A DNA stretch of 64,000 nucleotides, from positions 558,001 through 622,000 of the forward strand of contig CANKZQ010000002.1 of assembly GCA_947488345.1 (NCBI GenBank), given 5' to 3'. The notes under the pieces were generated by a model, which was not told where the DNA came from, searched no databases, and worked only from the letters and a program-made list of their open reading frames with translations. This DNA comes from an uncultured Flavobacteriaceae bacterium (lineage in GTDB: Bacteria > Bacteroidota > Bacteroidia > Flavobacteriales > Flavobacteriaceae). Positions 50,593 to 60,068 of the stretch are shown piece by piece. Positions within the stretch are counted from its first letter, which is position 1. Each line of letters starts with the position of its first letter. The position numbers and the translations under genes were made by a program.

Positions 50593-53500
50593 TTTTCTGC
50601 TTTTTTAAGTTGTAGTTCTTCTTTCCAACTGTATAATACGGGTACAACGAATAATGTGATCAACGCAATGAGCATTCCTCCAAAACTTGGGATTGCCATC
50701 GGAATCATAATATCGCTCCCTCGACCTGTAGATGTTAACACAGGTAATAATGCCAATATAGTTGTTGCTGTAGTCATCAAACATGGACGAATACGTTTTT
50801 CTCCAGCCTCGACAATAGATGCTCTTATGTCATTTTTATTTGTTGGCTTGTTTCTATCGAAAGTTTGAGTTAAATAAGTCGCCATAACAACGCCGTCATC
50901 TGTTGCAATTCCAAAAAGAGCAATAAAACCAACCCAAACTGCGACACTTAAATTGATAGGATGCATCTGGAACAAATCACGAAGATTTTCGCCAAAGAAA
51001 TTGAAATTTAAAAACCAATCCTGACCGTAGAGCCAAATCATTATAAAACCACCCGCAAAGGCAACCGCAATCCCTGTAAACACCATAAATGAGGTTGCCA
51101 CCGAACGGAATTGGAAATACAATATCAAAAAGATAATTGCTAAAGCTAATGGTACTACAACTGATAATGTTTCTTCTGCACGCAATTGATTCTCATAAGT
51201 TCCCGTAAATTGATAGTTAATTCCTTTTGGAACTACTAATTCCCCAGAATCTATCTTTTCTTTAATAAGCGCTTGTGCATTCTCAACAACATTCACTTCA
51301 GCAAAACCATCCAGTTTATCGAATAGTACATATCCTATTAAAAAGGTGTCTTCACTTTTGATGACTTGCGGACCCTGTTCATAACGAATGCTGGCCAATT
51401 CGCTTAAAGGTACAGGACTTCCTTTTTCTACAGGCACATATATTTGTTGCAAATCAGTTGGATTTCCTCTTAATTCCCTTGGATAGCGCACACGAATGCC
51501 ATAACGTTCACGACCTTCAACGGTTTGGGTTAATACCACGCCACCAACAGCAACTTTTAATACATCTTGTACATCTTGTATTGAAATTCCGTAGCGTGCT
51601 ATTTTTTCTCTGTCAATATCAATTAATAGATAGGGCTTACCAACAATACGATCTGCAAAAACAGCTTCAACTTTGACGCCTTCCACTTGTTTTAAAATTC
51701 TTTCCAATTGCACACCAAACGCTTCAATCTGTTTTAAGTCTTGACCTTTTACTTTGATACCCATAGGTGCTCGCATTCCTGTTTGAAGCATTACCAAACG
51801 TGTTTCAATAGGTTGTAGTTTAGGTGCAGAAGTCACACCAGGTAACTTGGTTACACGTACAATTTCTTTCCAAATATCATTGGGGGAATTAATCTCAGGT
51901 CGCCAATTGCGGTAGAATTCACCATTCTTATCTTCAATTAATTGAGACCTTTCAATGGCACCCATGGTGACATTCTGTGAATTATTTGGGTTTGCAATAA
52001 AACGTCCATCTTTCAATTCAAATAATCCATCATCATTTACTTTATAACGTTGTTGTTCTCCATCTGAATTGAGCATATATTCAGGTTTATACTGTATCAT
52101 ATTTTCATACATAGATAACGGAGCAGGGTCTAAAGCTGATTCTGTCCGTCCTGCTTTTCCGACCACCATTTTAATCTCAGGAATACTGGCTACTGCCATG
52201 TCTAATTGTTGCAAGACGCGTTTGTTTTCCTCACCCCCAGCATGTGGCATTGAAGTAGGCATTAATAAGAAAGAACCTTCGTTTAATGATGGCATAAATT
52301 CCTTTCCTGTATTTTTTAGAATCATAAATCCTAAAAGGACTATAAGCGTTGGAATACTTAAAAACAGCATCTTGTGAGCTAATGCCCATTGTAAAATACG
52401 TGTATAGTATTTTCTAAAGAGTATAAATACCCCTAATAGTCCAAAACATATCAGACTTACAAATAGGAGATTCCAAAAGATGGTTTTATCTACTCCTAAA
52501 GGTCTCCAATAAGTCGCTAAAAGGAACACGATTACTAAAACCGAAACAATAATATTTGCAAGCTTCGCTCTCTTCTCTGAAAGTTGAGCATTCAGCTTTA
52601 ATAAGGCAATAACTCCGAAGGTAATAAGTATTAATCCAAGCCAATAACCATATACAATAGCAATGATTCCTAATAGGATCAGCATACTATTTATAGCATA
52701 GTTTTTAATCTTGCTTATAGATTTCTTCTTAAATAAATAGGCAGCAAATGGCGGTATTAAAAATAGTGCTACTAGCAATGATGCTGTTAAAGCAAAGGTC
52801 TTTGTAAAAGCTAATGGTCTAAACAATTTCCCTTCTGCACCAATCATTGTAAACACAGGAATAAAACTTATAATCGTGGTAAGTACAGCTGTTAAAATAG
52901 CACCAGAGACTTCAGCCGTTGCGTTATAAACTACTGTATTTATTGGTGATTTACCTTCATTTTCATCCAAATGTCTAAGAATATTTTCCGAAAGTATGAC
53001 CCCAACATCTACCATGGTACCAATAGCAATTGCTATCCCAGATAATGCCACAATATTGGCATCGACATTAAAGATTTTCATGGCAATAAAAACCATTAAA
53101 ACGGCGATTGGTAATAACCCAGAAATGAGAATAGAAGCCCGAAGGTTAAACACCATAACGATTATAACTAAAATAGTTATTAGTATTTCTAAGGTTAAGG
53201 CTTCATTAAGTGTTCCTAAGGTCTCTTGAATGAGCTCGGTTCGGTCATAAAATGGCACAATGGTTACTTGCGATGTTCTACCATCGGGTAATACTTTTGT
53301 GGGTAAGCCTGCACTTAATTCAACTATTTTTTCTTTGACATTGTTAATGACTTCCATCGGATTTGCACCATATCTCGCCACTACAACAGCTCCTACCACT
53401 TCAGCACCTTCTTTATCAAGAATGCCACGACGTGTTGCAGGACCTAAAGATACCTTACCAATATCTTTAATTCTAAGGGCGGTGTAATCTTTAGAAGAAA

Positions 53501-54296
53501 CAACGGCATTTTCGATATCTGAAATTGACTTTACATATCCCAACCCACGAACTAAATATTCAGCTTGATTGATTTCTAATGTCTGTGCGCCAATATCTTT
53601 ATTACTTTCTTTGACTGCTTTTACAACTTGATGTAATCCAATATTGTATTGTCTCATCAATTCAGGGTTCACATCTACTTGGTATTCCTGTACATATCCC
53701 CCAATTGAAGCTACTTCAGAAACACCACTTGCTGATGACAAGGCATATTTTACGTAGTAATCCTGAATACTTCGTAATTCGTGTAAATCCCATCCGCCGG
53801 TAACGTTGCCATTTTCATCCCGACCTTCAAGTGTGTACCAAAATATTTGCCCCAAGCCAGTCGCATCAGGACCCAAAGCAGGATTTACATCATTTGGTAG
53901 TAAACCACTTGGTAAAGAATTTAGTTTTTCAAGGATTCGACTACGACTCCAATAAAACTCAATATCTTCTTCAAAGATGATATAGATACTTGAAAAACCA
54001 AACATAGAAGAGCTTCGGATAGTTTTCACTCCTGGAATTCCTAGCAAGGATGATGTTAGCGGATAGGTGATTTGATCTTCAATATCTTGTGGAGACCGGC
54101 CATCCCATTTTGTAAATACAATTTGTTGATTTTCTCCTATATCTGGAATTGCGTCAACGGCTACAGGATCACTAGGTAAAAAACCAGTATCCCAATTGAA
54201 TGGGGCATTAACAGTTCCCCATCCTATAAATAACACCAGCATTAATACTGCAACAAGTTTGTTTTCTATTAGAAATTTTATGCTTTTATTTAGCAT
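50589..54296 (-). CDS. cusA: CusA/CzcA-type heavy-metal RND efflux pump with enlarged middle membrane region
   Basis: A 1235-residue pump. The start TVNAPFNWDTGFLPSDPVAV, followed by DAIPDIGENQQIVFTKW, is typical of HME-RND pumps. Transmembrane residues GTMVDVGVILSEN and IATDDGVVMATYLTQTFD carry the acidic proton-path positions. The middle (residues about 510-660) is longer than in the 1,040-residue CzcA: several extra hydrophobic segments precede FILFRKYYTRILQWALAHKM. Similar enlarged forms occur in other Bacteroidetes. It expels copper, silver or other divalent ions. Start and order fit the operon HYC_CC_PP, pump, channel, DUF2911, adaptor. Confidence 0.9.
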   Translation of the reverse strand: MLNKSIKFLIENKLVAVLMLVLFIGWGTVNAPFNWDTGFLPSDPVAVDAIPDIGENQQIVFTKWDGRSPQDIEDQITYPLTSSLLGIPGVKTIRSSSMFGFSSIYIIFEEDIEFYWSRSRILEKLNSLPSGLLPNDVNPALGPDATGLGQIFWYTLEGRDENGNVTGGWDLHELRSIQDYYVKYALSSASGVSEVASIGGYVQEYQVDVNPELMRQYNIGLHQVVKAVKESNKDIGAQTLEINQAEYLVRGLGYVKSISDIENAVVSSKDYTALRIKDIGKVSLGPATRRGILDKEGAEVVGAVVVARYGANPMEVINNVKEKIVELSAGLPTKVLPDGRTSQVTIVPFYDRTELIQETLGTLNEALTLEILITILVIIVMVFNLRASILISGLLPIAVLMVFIAMKIFNVDANIVALSGIAIAIGTMVDVGVILSENILRHLDENEGKSPINTVVYNATAEVSGAILTAVLTTIISFIPVFTMIGAEGKLFRPLAFTKTFALTASLLVALFLIPPFAAYLFKKKSISKIKNYAINSMLILLGIIAIVYGYWLGLILITFGVIALLKLNAQLSEKRAKLANIIVSVLVIVFLLATYWRPLGVDKTIFWNLLFVSLICFGLLGVFILFRKYYTRILQWALAHKMLFLSIPTLIVLLGFMILKNTGKEFMPSLNEGSFLLMPTSMPHAGGEENKRVLQQLDMAVASIPEIKMVVGKAGRTESALDPAPLSMYENMIQYKPEYMLNSDGEQQRYKVNDDGLFELKDGRFIANPNNSQNVTMGAIERSQLIEDKNGEFYRNWRPEINSPNDIWKEIVRVTKLPGVTSAPKLQPIETRLVMLQTGMRAPMGIKVKGQDLKQIEAFGVQLERILKQVEGVKVEAVFADRIVGKPYLLIDIDREKIARYGISIQDVQDVLKVAVGGVVLTQTVEGRERYGIRVRYPRELRGNPTDLQQIYVPVEKGSPVPLSELASIRYEQGPQVIKSEDTFLIGYVLFDKLDGFAEVNVVENAQALIKEKIDSGELVVPKGINYQFTGTYENQLRAEETLSVVVPLALAIIFLILYFQFRSVATSFMVFTGIAVAFAGGFIMIWLYGQDWFLNFNFFGENLRDLFQMHPINLSVAVWVGFIALFGIATDDGVVMATYLTQTFDRNKPTNKNDIRASIVEAGEKRIRPCLMTTATTILALLPVLTSTGRGSDIMIPMAIPSFGGMLIALITLFVVPVLYSWKEELQLKKAEK

Positions 54297-54404
54297 TGGT
54301 ATTGATTATTAAACAGTTAGACATTGGTGTTCAGAAAACACCGAATACAAGAAATTATCCTAATGGATTATATCCACAGGATAATAAAGTCTATTGTTTA
54401 AAAA

Positions 54405-54821
54405 TCAAATTAAATAACTCTCGTCAAGTTTGAAAATTTGCCTGACAATAAGAGGAGGAGGGTATTCTGAGAACGATGTTGTATTCTCTTCTAATCCTTC
54501 AAAAAGATTGACGTATGTATATACAAATGAAGCGGCAAAAAATTGTTGATCTAGTGACAAGGTGTCGAATGTAATCTTTAACTCATCTTGTCCTTCAACT
54601 ACATCTATAACATCTTCACAACAGGATTTTTTCTTTTGATGCGCTTCGCATGATGTTTCTACCATCATTTTTTCCATTTCACATTTTTCAGCTTCAAAAA
54701 ATACCGAAGTATCTTTTAACTCATCCCCACAATAGTGTTGATGAATTGTAAAAGAAAATGTAGAAAAAAGCACGATGAGTGCCATTAAAAAAGATCCTAT
54801 TTTATGAATTATTTGTTTCAT
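54405..54821 (-). CDS. HYC_CC_PP-family protein
   Basis: A 138-residue exported protein. The signal peptide is followed by HQHYCGDEL, a CCED motif, and a late PPPLIVRQIF; these give the family its name. Cysteine and histidine clusters (CEMEKM, CEAHQKKKSCC) suggest metal binding. The family is nearly always found next to Bacteroidetes copper or heavy-metal efflux genes and here is the first gene of the operon, about 110 bases before the pump. Confidence 0.85.
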   Translation of the reverse strand: MKQIIHKIGSFLMALIVLFSTFSFTIHQHYCGDELKDTSVFFEAEKCEMEKMMVETSCEAHQKKKSCCEDVIDVVEGQDELKITFDTLSLDQQFFAASFVYTYVNLFEGLEENTTSFSEYPPPLIVRQIFKLDESYLI

Positions 54822-55010
54822 TTACAGAACAAAGTTACAAAAACCATCTATAACTGGCTTAAAATTTTGTTAAATCAAAATTATATTACAGTCCTATAAC
54901 GATTATTAAGCAATCATATTTTAAAAATCAGAAAATCAATGACTTTTGCTAAGCTATTGAACTTTTAAAGATTTTAATTTATACCTCCATTAGATTACTA
55001 AAGTATATTT

Positions 55011-55427
55011 TTAGCTACTGAAGACTTCATCATCATTTTTGAAATTTTTAAATTCAATTTCATAACCATTAGGATCCATTACGAAGAAGGATAAGTGCTC
55101 ACCTAACTTATTCTTTAAAAAAGTAGCTTCAGCGGTCACTTCCAAATTCATTCCAAACAATTTTGAGTATAATTTCCCCCACAACTCAACGTCTACAATG
55201 ACTCCAAAATGAAAAGAGGGCAATATCTCGTTTTCAAATCGATAGTTTTTATAGTCGAATTTAAAATTACCTGTTTTGGTAAATGTTACTTGGTTGCCAT
55301 GAAGGTTTATATCAATCCAGTTTTCTGAATATCGCCCAAGCGTTGCCCCTAAAGTATTAACATAGAACTTTTTTGTATCCTCAATATTAAGACAAGGTAA
55401 TGATAAGTGAAATGCAAATTTTTTCAT
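55011..55427 (-). CDS. VOC-family (glyoxalase/dioxygenase-like) protein
   Basis: A 138-residue protein with two beta-alpha-beta-beta-beta modules: FHLSLPCLNIEDTKKFYVNT at the start and HLSFFVMDPNGYEIEFKNF at the end, the VOC pattern with a metal-ligand His and Glu. There is no signal peptide. Members are dioxygenases, isomerases or resistance proteins. It stands alone between the efflux operon and the small acidic genes; substrate unknown. Confidence 0.84.
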   Translation of the reverse strand: MKKFAFHLSLPCLNIEDTKKFYVNTLGATLGRYSENWIDINLHGNQVTFTKTGNFKFDYKNYRFENEILPSFHFGVIVDVELWGKLYSKLFGMNLEVTAEATFLKNKLGEHLSFFVMDPNGYEIEFKNFKNDDEVFSS

Positions 55428-55475
55428 AATTCAGAAATATTAAGGGCAGCACTTTAGCGCGCTGCCCATTAGTTC

Positions 55476-55787
55476 TTATTCATTTAGCTTTAAGTCTACA
55501 ATAGTAAACAGTGTATATTCTTCATCATCCTCATCTAACTCAGTTTCTGTTGTGTAGGTAACTTCAAAATTTTTACCCTTGAATTTCGCATCCTTAAGGT
55601 CATATTTTTTACTTGCTACCGAATTGATTTGCTGAAATTCATAGAACTCTTCTTCTCCTTCAGCTGAGAAATAATAGATGTCATTTTCATAACCATCAAA
55701 AATTGCTGTAATAGTGGTTTTATCTTGATTGGCTTCAATACTAACGAATGATATAAATGTCAATAGTGTTATAAATAGTGCTTTCAT
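55476..55787 (-). CDS. Small secreted acidic protein, paralogue of 55971
   Basis: A 103-residue protein with a signal peptide (ending VSIEAN) and an acidic mature region (FDGYENDIYYFSAEGEEEFY, TETELDEDDEEYTLF). Its strand order GYY/FYxF, FEFxxxN, TYTTE matches the neighbour at 55971 (GYYTFKFEFDELIVFEQIN, FNVTYEELLDESDDDDF). It is probably a duplicated small regulatory or binding protein of unknown function. Confidence 0.68.
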   Translation of the reverse strand: MKALFITLLTFISFVSIEANQDKTTITAIFDGYENDIYYFSAEGEEEFYEFQQINSVASKKYDLKDAKFKGKNFEVTYTTETELDEDDEEYTLFTIVDLKLNE

Positions 55788-55970
55788 CTTTTTAAATTTT
55801 AAATATTAACAAATTTCTTTATTTCCGAAGCATACATCACCTCAAGTTCGGAGGCTTTTAGCGAATAACAATCGATATTACTCGCGCGTGATTAAATTAC
55901 AACATGACTCTCTCCATATAAAATTTACAAAGTTTGATTAAAATTATTCTCTAAACTGTCATTAGATTCA

Positions 55971-56273
55971 TTACGAACCCAGTAGTTCAAGGTTTCTTAT
56001 TCTAAAAATGATAAAATCATCATCGTCAGATTCATCTAAAAGTTCTTCATAGGTTACATTAAATTTGCTATCGATATATGTACTTCCTCGCAGATCGAAT
56101 TCTTCTAAAACAGTTTTATTTATTTGCTCAAAAACGATTAATTCGTCAAATTCAAATTTGAAAGTATAATACCCATCGTGATACTTTACAAATATTCCTT
56201 CCTCAATTTTTGTTTGAAATATATTATAGTCTGCCATAACTTCTAATTTTAACAGTTCATATTTATGAGTCAT
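55971..56273 (-). CDS. Small acidic protein, paralogue of 55476
   Basis: A 100-residue frame (or 88 residues from the second ATG at 56237, MADYNIFQTKIEEG). It has no signal peptide and a strongly acidic tail (ELLDESDDDDFIIF). Similar spacing of GYYTFKF, VFEQIN and FNVTYEE to the secreted neighbour suggests a duplicated domain with a different location. Function unknown. Confidence 0.62.
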   Translation of the reverse strand: MTHKYELLKLEVMADYNIFQTKIEEGIFVKYHDGYYTFKFEFDELIVFEQINKTVLEEFDLRGSTYIDSKFNVTYEELLDESDDDDFIIFRIRNLELLGS

Positions 56274-56298
56274 ATTACTATATGACTATTACTTGCAA

Positions 56299-56580
56299 TT
56301 AATCTTCTATTTCTTCTGTGTCTATATCCAAATCGTAATTTTCATCTAATTCGTGATCCTCCATAGCTGCAATCAGTTTTTTACTCACTTTTACCAGATA
56401 TATAGTATCATCGGTGCGTACTTCGACACACTCTATCATCTCATTGTATTGATTCTTAAATGAAATAATATCACTCGTATTATAACCGTCGGGATAACCC
56501 GTTACTAATAAATTTAATATGTCATCATTAAGTTTGTGGTAGTCTACAATGACCCTTCTAAAATTTTGATCTTTTTTCAT
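56299..56580 (-). CDS. Hypothetical acidic protein
   Basis: A 93-residue protein without signal or membrane segment. It starts MKKDQNFRRVIVDYHKLNDD and ends with a highly acidic tail (DHELDENYDLDIDTEEIED). No family was recognised. It begins one base after the DHS-like stop, so it is likely co-transcribed with the polyamine genes. Confidence 0.6.
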   Translation of the reverse strand: MKKDQNFRRVIVDYHKLNDDILNLLVTGYPDGYNTSDIISFKNQYNEMIECVEVRTDDTIYLVKVSKKLIAAMEDHELDENYDLDIDTEEIED

Positions 56581-56581
56581 C

Positions 56582-57565
56582 TTACATATGTAATAAATAG
56601 GCGAATATTAACGGTGCAACAATGGTTGCATCGGACTCTATAATAAATTTAGGAGTATCGATATCTAACTTACCCCATGTGATTTTTTCGTTAGGAACAG
56701 CACCAGAATAGGAGCCATAACTAGTCGTAGAATCACTTATTTGGCAGAAATAACTCCAAAATGGTGTTTCTGGTCTTTCCATATCTTGATACAACATGGG
56801 TACTACGCAAATTGGAAAATCTCCAGCAATGCCTCCTCCTATTTGGAAAAACCCAATTCCTTGCTTAGAATTTTCGGTATACCAATCAGCCAAAAAAGTC
56901 ATATACTCGATGCCTGATTTCATGGTACTGGCTTTTAATTCACCTTTTAAAACATAACTTGCGAAGATATTCCCCATGGTGCTATCTTCCCAGCCGGGTA
57001 CAACAATGGGTAGATTTTTCTCCGCAGCGGCATACATCCAGGAATCTTTGATGTCTATTTCATAATATTCTTCTAAAACACCAGACAGTAATAATTTGTA
57101 CATATACTCATGTGGGAAATAACGTTCACCAGCTTCTTCAGCATCTTTCCAAATTTTATAAATGTGTTTTTGTAAACGTCTAAAAGCCTCCTCTTCTGGT
57201 ATACATGTATCAGTAACTCTATTTAGTCCTTTTTCAAGTAGCTCCCATTCATCTGCTGGAGTCAAATCTCTATAGTTTGGTACGCGTTTATAATGTGAAT
57301 GGGCGACCAAATTCATAATATCTTCTTCCAAGTTTGCTCCAGTACAAGAAATAATATGCACTTTGTCTTGACGTATTACTTCGGCAAATATTTTACCTAA
57401 TTCAGCAGTGCTCATAGCTCCTGCCAACGAAACCAACATTTTAGAGCCATTTGCTAATTGCTGCTCGTATGCTTTTGCGGCGTCAACGACCGAAGCAGCA
57501 TTAAAATGCAAATAATGTTTTTCAATAAAATTGGAAACAGCTCCCTTTTTAATACTCTCCATCAT
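56582..57565 (-). CDS. Deoxyhypusine-synthase-like protein (polyamine operon), catalytic Lys absent
   Basis: A 327-residue protein of the deoxyhypusine synthase fold (MLVSLAGAMSTAELGKIFAE, HIISCTGANLEED, IPIVVPGWEDSTMGNIF-like, FQIGGGIAGDFPICVVPM, SDSTTSYGSYSGAVPNEKIT, and SDATIVAPLIFAYLL). In eukaryotic and archaeal enzymes a lysine stands just after the GGG motif (GGGxxKHH); here the sequence is GGGIAGDF, so the lysine that carries the covalent intermediate is not in place. Its role with arginine decarboxylase and agmatinase is probably in polyamine conversion (for example homospermidine-like chemistry). It overlaps the agmatinase by 17 bases. Confidence 0.8.
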   Translation of the reverse strand: MMESIKKGAVSNFIEKHYLHFNAASVVDAAKAYEQQLANGSKMLVSLAGAMSTAELGKIFAEVIRQDKVHIISCTGANLEEDIMNLVAHSHYKRVPNYRDLTPADEWELLEKGLNRVTDTCIPEEEAFRRLQKHIYKIWKDAEEAGERYFPHEYMYKLLLSGVLEEYYEIDIKDSWMYAAAEKNLPIVVPGWEDSTMGNIFASYVLKGELKASTMKSGIEYMTFLADWYTENSKQGIGFFQIGGGIAGDFPICVVPMLYQDMERPETPFWSYFCQISDSTTSYGSYSGAVPNEKITWGKLDIDTPKFIIESDATIVAPLIFAYLLHM

Positions 57566-58487
57566 CTTTAAATTTTGACAATTGATTAAAAGGACTCTCT
57601 ATAGTATCATCTTGATAATCATCTATTTTTTCATTAGAAGTAAACTTATAACTCAACATCTTATAATACAGTTTCGCTGCTAAAAAATCAGACGATTTTT
57701 CAGTAGGGTTTGGACATAACTCTACAATATCAAAACCCACCACATTCTTTTCTTCGAATACTTTCTTTAAAAAATCAAGTGTTTCATACCATAATAACCC
57801 ACCTGGTTCTGGCGTGCCTGTGGATGGCATTATTGACGGGTCAAGTGCATCTAAATCAAAGGTGATAAAAACAGTATCTGTCATCTGATCGATAGCATTC
57901 TCCATCCAATAGTCATCAGCAACCATATCGTGTGCATAAAACGTTTTATCATCTTCAGCAATAGTTTTCTCAATAGCATCCATGCTACGAATTCCAACTT
58001 GTACTAAGTTTGTTGTTTGACTGGCTTCATATGCGGCACAAGCATGATTACATGATGAACCTTCGTATTCTTTTCTTAAATCTGCATGCGCATCAATATG
58101 CAATACGGTAAGATTATTGAAGCATTCATTAAAGGCTCGAATTGTTCCTATTGAAACTGAATGCTCACCACCAAAAATGGTCACAAACTTGTTCTTTTTA
58201 ATGTATTTTTTTGTGACTTCATGAACAACATCTACCATGGCTTCTGGAGAGCTATTTTCAGTGACTGCATCTGCCAAATAAACACCTTCCTTATATACTT
58301 CTGATGCGGTTTCTATGTCATATAACTCCATGTTCTCAGAAGCCTCTAAAAAAGCTTCAGGACCTTTATCTGCACCTTTTTGCCATGTACTTGTACCATC
58401 ATAAGGAACAGGTATTAATACAATTTTTGCTCTATCAATACCGGCGTACTTTTCTTCTATACCTGCATAGGTTTTCTTTGTATTCAT
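57549..58487 (-). CDS. speB: Agmatinase (SpeB-like ureohydrolase)
   Basis: A 312-residue binuclear-manganese ureohydrolase. The metal motifs GGEHSVSIG, HIDAHADLR and TFDLDALDPSIMPSTGTPEPG are all intact. It splits agmatine to putrescine and urea. It lies 11 bases behind the arginine decarboxylase, so the two convert arginine to putrescine. Its last 17 bases overlap the deoxyhypusine-synthase-like gene, confirming an operon. Confidence 0.9.
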   Translation of the reverse strand: MNTKKTYAGIEEKYAGIDRAKIVLIPVPYDGTSTWQKGADKGPEAFLEASENMELYDIETASEVYKEGVYLADAVTENSSPEAMVDVVHEVTKKYIKKNKFVTIFGGEHSVSIGTIRAFNECFNNLTVLHIDAHADLRKEYEGSSCNHACAAYEASQTTNLVQVGIRSMDAIEKTIAEDDKTFYAHDMVADDYWMENAIDQMTDTVFITFDLDALDPSIMPSTGTPEPGGLLWYETLDFLKKVFEEKNVVGFDIVELCPNPTEKSSDFLAAKLYYKMLSYKFTSNEKIDDYQDDTIESPFNQLSKFKDDGEY

Positions 58488-58498
58488 TTTATTAACTA

Positions 58499-59944
58499 TT
58501 AATGTGTTGTCACTAATTCTTTTTTGTTCAGTTTGATGCTGTCTTTCTTTTGGCTGTATCCTAAAATTGATAGTAATTCTTCTGAACTTTGTTGTTCTGC
58601 GAACACTGAGGTTACTAAGTTTCCAAAATCATCCATATCTATAAGTATATGTTTAGGATTGGGAATTAAACAATGTTGTAAGCCTCCAAAACCACCAATA
58701 TTTTCTTGATAAGCACCTGTATTAAAAAAGCCTATATATAAGGGTTTGTCTTTATCATAATTGGGTAAATAAATAGCGTTTGAGTTCTGTTCAGAATTGT
58801 AATAATCATCACTGTCACAAGTCAATCCACCTAATAAAACACGTTCGTATGTATCATTCCAACGATTGATTGGTAACATGATGAATCTTTTATTGATTGC
58901 CCAAGTATCAGGTAATGTTGTGATAAATGAAGAATTGATCATATTCCATTTTTCGCGATCATTTTGTTGTTTTTGATACAATACTTCATATATAGCTCCA
59001 CCACTTTCACCAACTGTAAAACTGCCAAATTCAGTAAAAATATGAGGTACAGCAACATTAGCTTCGCGACATACGATGTTGATCTGGTTCACAATTTCAT
59101 CAATCATGTATTCATAATCGTAGTCAAAAGCCAAAGAAGTCTTGATTGGAAACCCTCCACCAATATTTAGGCTGTCGAGGGTTGGACATTCCCTTTTTAA
59201 TTGTGTATAGACTTTTAAGCATTTATGTAATTCATTCCAATAATAAGCATTGTCTTTGATGCCTGTATTGATAAAGAAATGAAGCATCTTCAATGTTACT
59301 TTGTTATTATTCTTAATTTGATTCTTGTAAAAGGGGACAATATTTTTATAGCCAATCCCTAATCGAGATGTGTAAAACTCAAATTTAGGCTCTTCTTCAG
59401 AAGCAATTCGAATTCCTATTTTAAAATTCCCTTCAATTTCGTTTGACAACAAATCAATCTCTTCATAATTATCAATAATAGGAATACAGTTATGATGCCC
59501 ATTATTAATCAAGCGAGCAATATTGGAAATGTATTCTGCTCGTTTAAATCCATTACAAATGATATAGGTATTGCCATTGATTTTGCCCTCAGATTTAAGA
59601 TTTTCCACAATATTAATATCGAATGTTGATGAAGTCTCTATATGGATTTCATTTTTCAGAGCCTCATCTATTACATGCTTAAAGTGAGAGCTTTTGGTAC
59701 AATAACAGTAATTGTATGACGCTTTGTAATGGTATTTTTCAATGGCTTTATTAAACCAATGTTTAGCTCGCTGAATATTTTCAGATATTTTTGGTAAATA
59801 GGTAAATTTTAACGGAGTTCCATAGGTTTCTACCAGTTTTGAAAGGTCGAGATCATGAAACTGTAGTTTATCCTCTTTAAGCGTAAACTCGGGTTGAGGA
59901 AAATCATATGTTTGATCGATAAGATCAATGTATTTTGTTTTCAT
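58499..59944 (-). CDS. speA: Arginine decarboxylase (alanine-racemase-fold, SpeA-like)
   Basis: A 481-residue PLP enzyme of the fold-III decarboxylase group. YNYCYCTKSSHF near residue 77 carries the PLP lysine, LKMLHFFINTG and LDSLNIGGGFPI the cofactor barrel, and LLGGLTCDSDDYYNSE the active-site Cys/Asp from the neighbouring subunit. It is shorter than E. coli SpeA (about 650) because the helical insert is missing, as usual in Flavobacteria. It makes agmatine from arginine, which the next gene cleaves. Confidence 0.86.
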   Translation of the reverse strand: MKTKYIDLIDQTYDFPQPEFTLKEDKLQFHDLDLSKLVETYGTPLKFTYLPKISENIQRAKHWFNKAIEKYHYKASYNYCYCTKSSHFKHVIDEALKNEIHIETSSTFDINIVENLKSEGKINGNTYIICNGFKRAEYISNIARLINNGHHNCIPIIDNYEEIDLLSNEIEGNFKIGIRIASEEEPKFEFYTSRLGIGYKNIVPFYKNQIKNNNKVTLKMLHFFINTGIKDNAYYWNELHKCLKVYTQLKRECPTLDSLNIGGGFPIKTSLAFDYDYEYMIDEIVNQINIVCREANVAVPHIFTEFGSFTVGESGGAIYEVLYQKQQNDREKWNMINSSFITTLPDTWAINKRFIMLPINRWNDTYERVLLGGLTCDSDDYYNSEQNSNAIYLPNYDKDKPLYIGFFNTGAYQENIGGFGGLQHCLIPNPKHILIDMDDFGNLVTSVFAEQQSSEELLSILGYSQKKDSIKLNKKELVTTH

Positions 59945-60047
59945 TATTGCTTGTTAAAATAAATAGACTAGAATAGTGTACTATTGAATAGTACTTTAAT
60001 AAATAATCGGGTATGTAAGCAATAAGATTTAAACTCGTAATTGCTTC

Positions 60048-60068
60048 TGCCTTGTGACGACAAGGGCA
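60048..60068. repeat. REP-like palindrome in the speA leader
   Basis: TGCCTTGT (60048-60055) and ACAAGGGCA (60060-60068) form a hairpin with one bulged G and a GACG loop. Together with the neighbouring AGAAGCAATTACGAG on the minus strand it resembles the GTCATTGCGAG...GAAGCAAT repeats common in Bacteroidetes genomes. It could also affect the leader of the arginine decarboxylase mRNA. Confidence 0.4.

Noticed and set aside
52069-53487. Several plus-strand frames inside the CusA gene
   Set aside because: They arise from the reverse strand of a conserved pump gene and show no independent signals.
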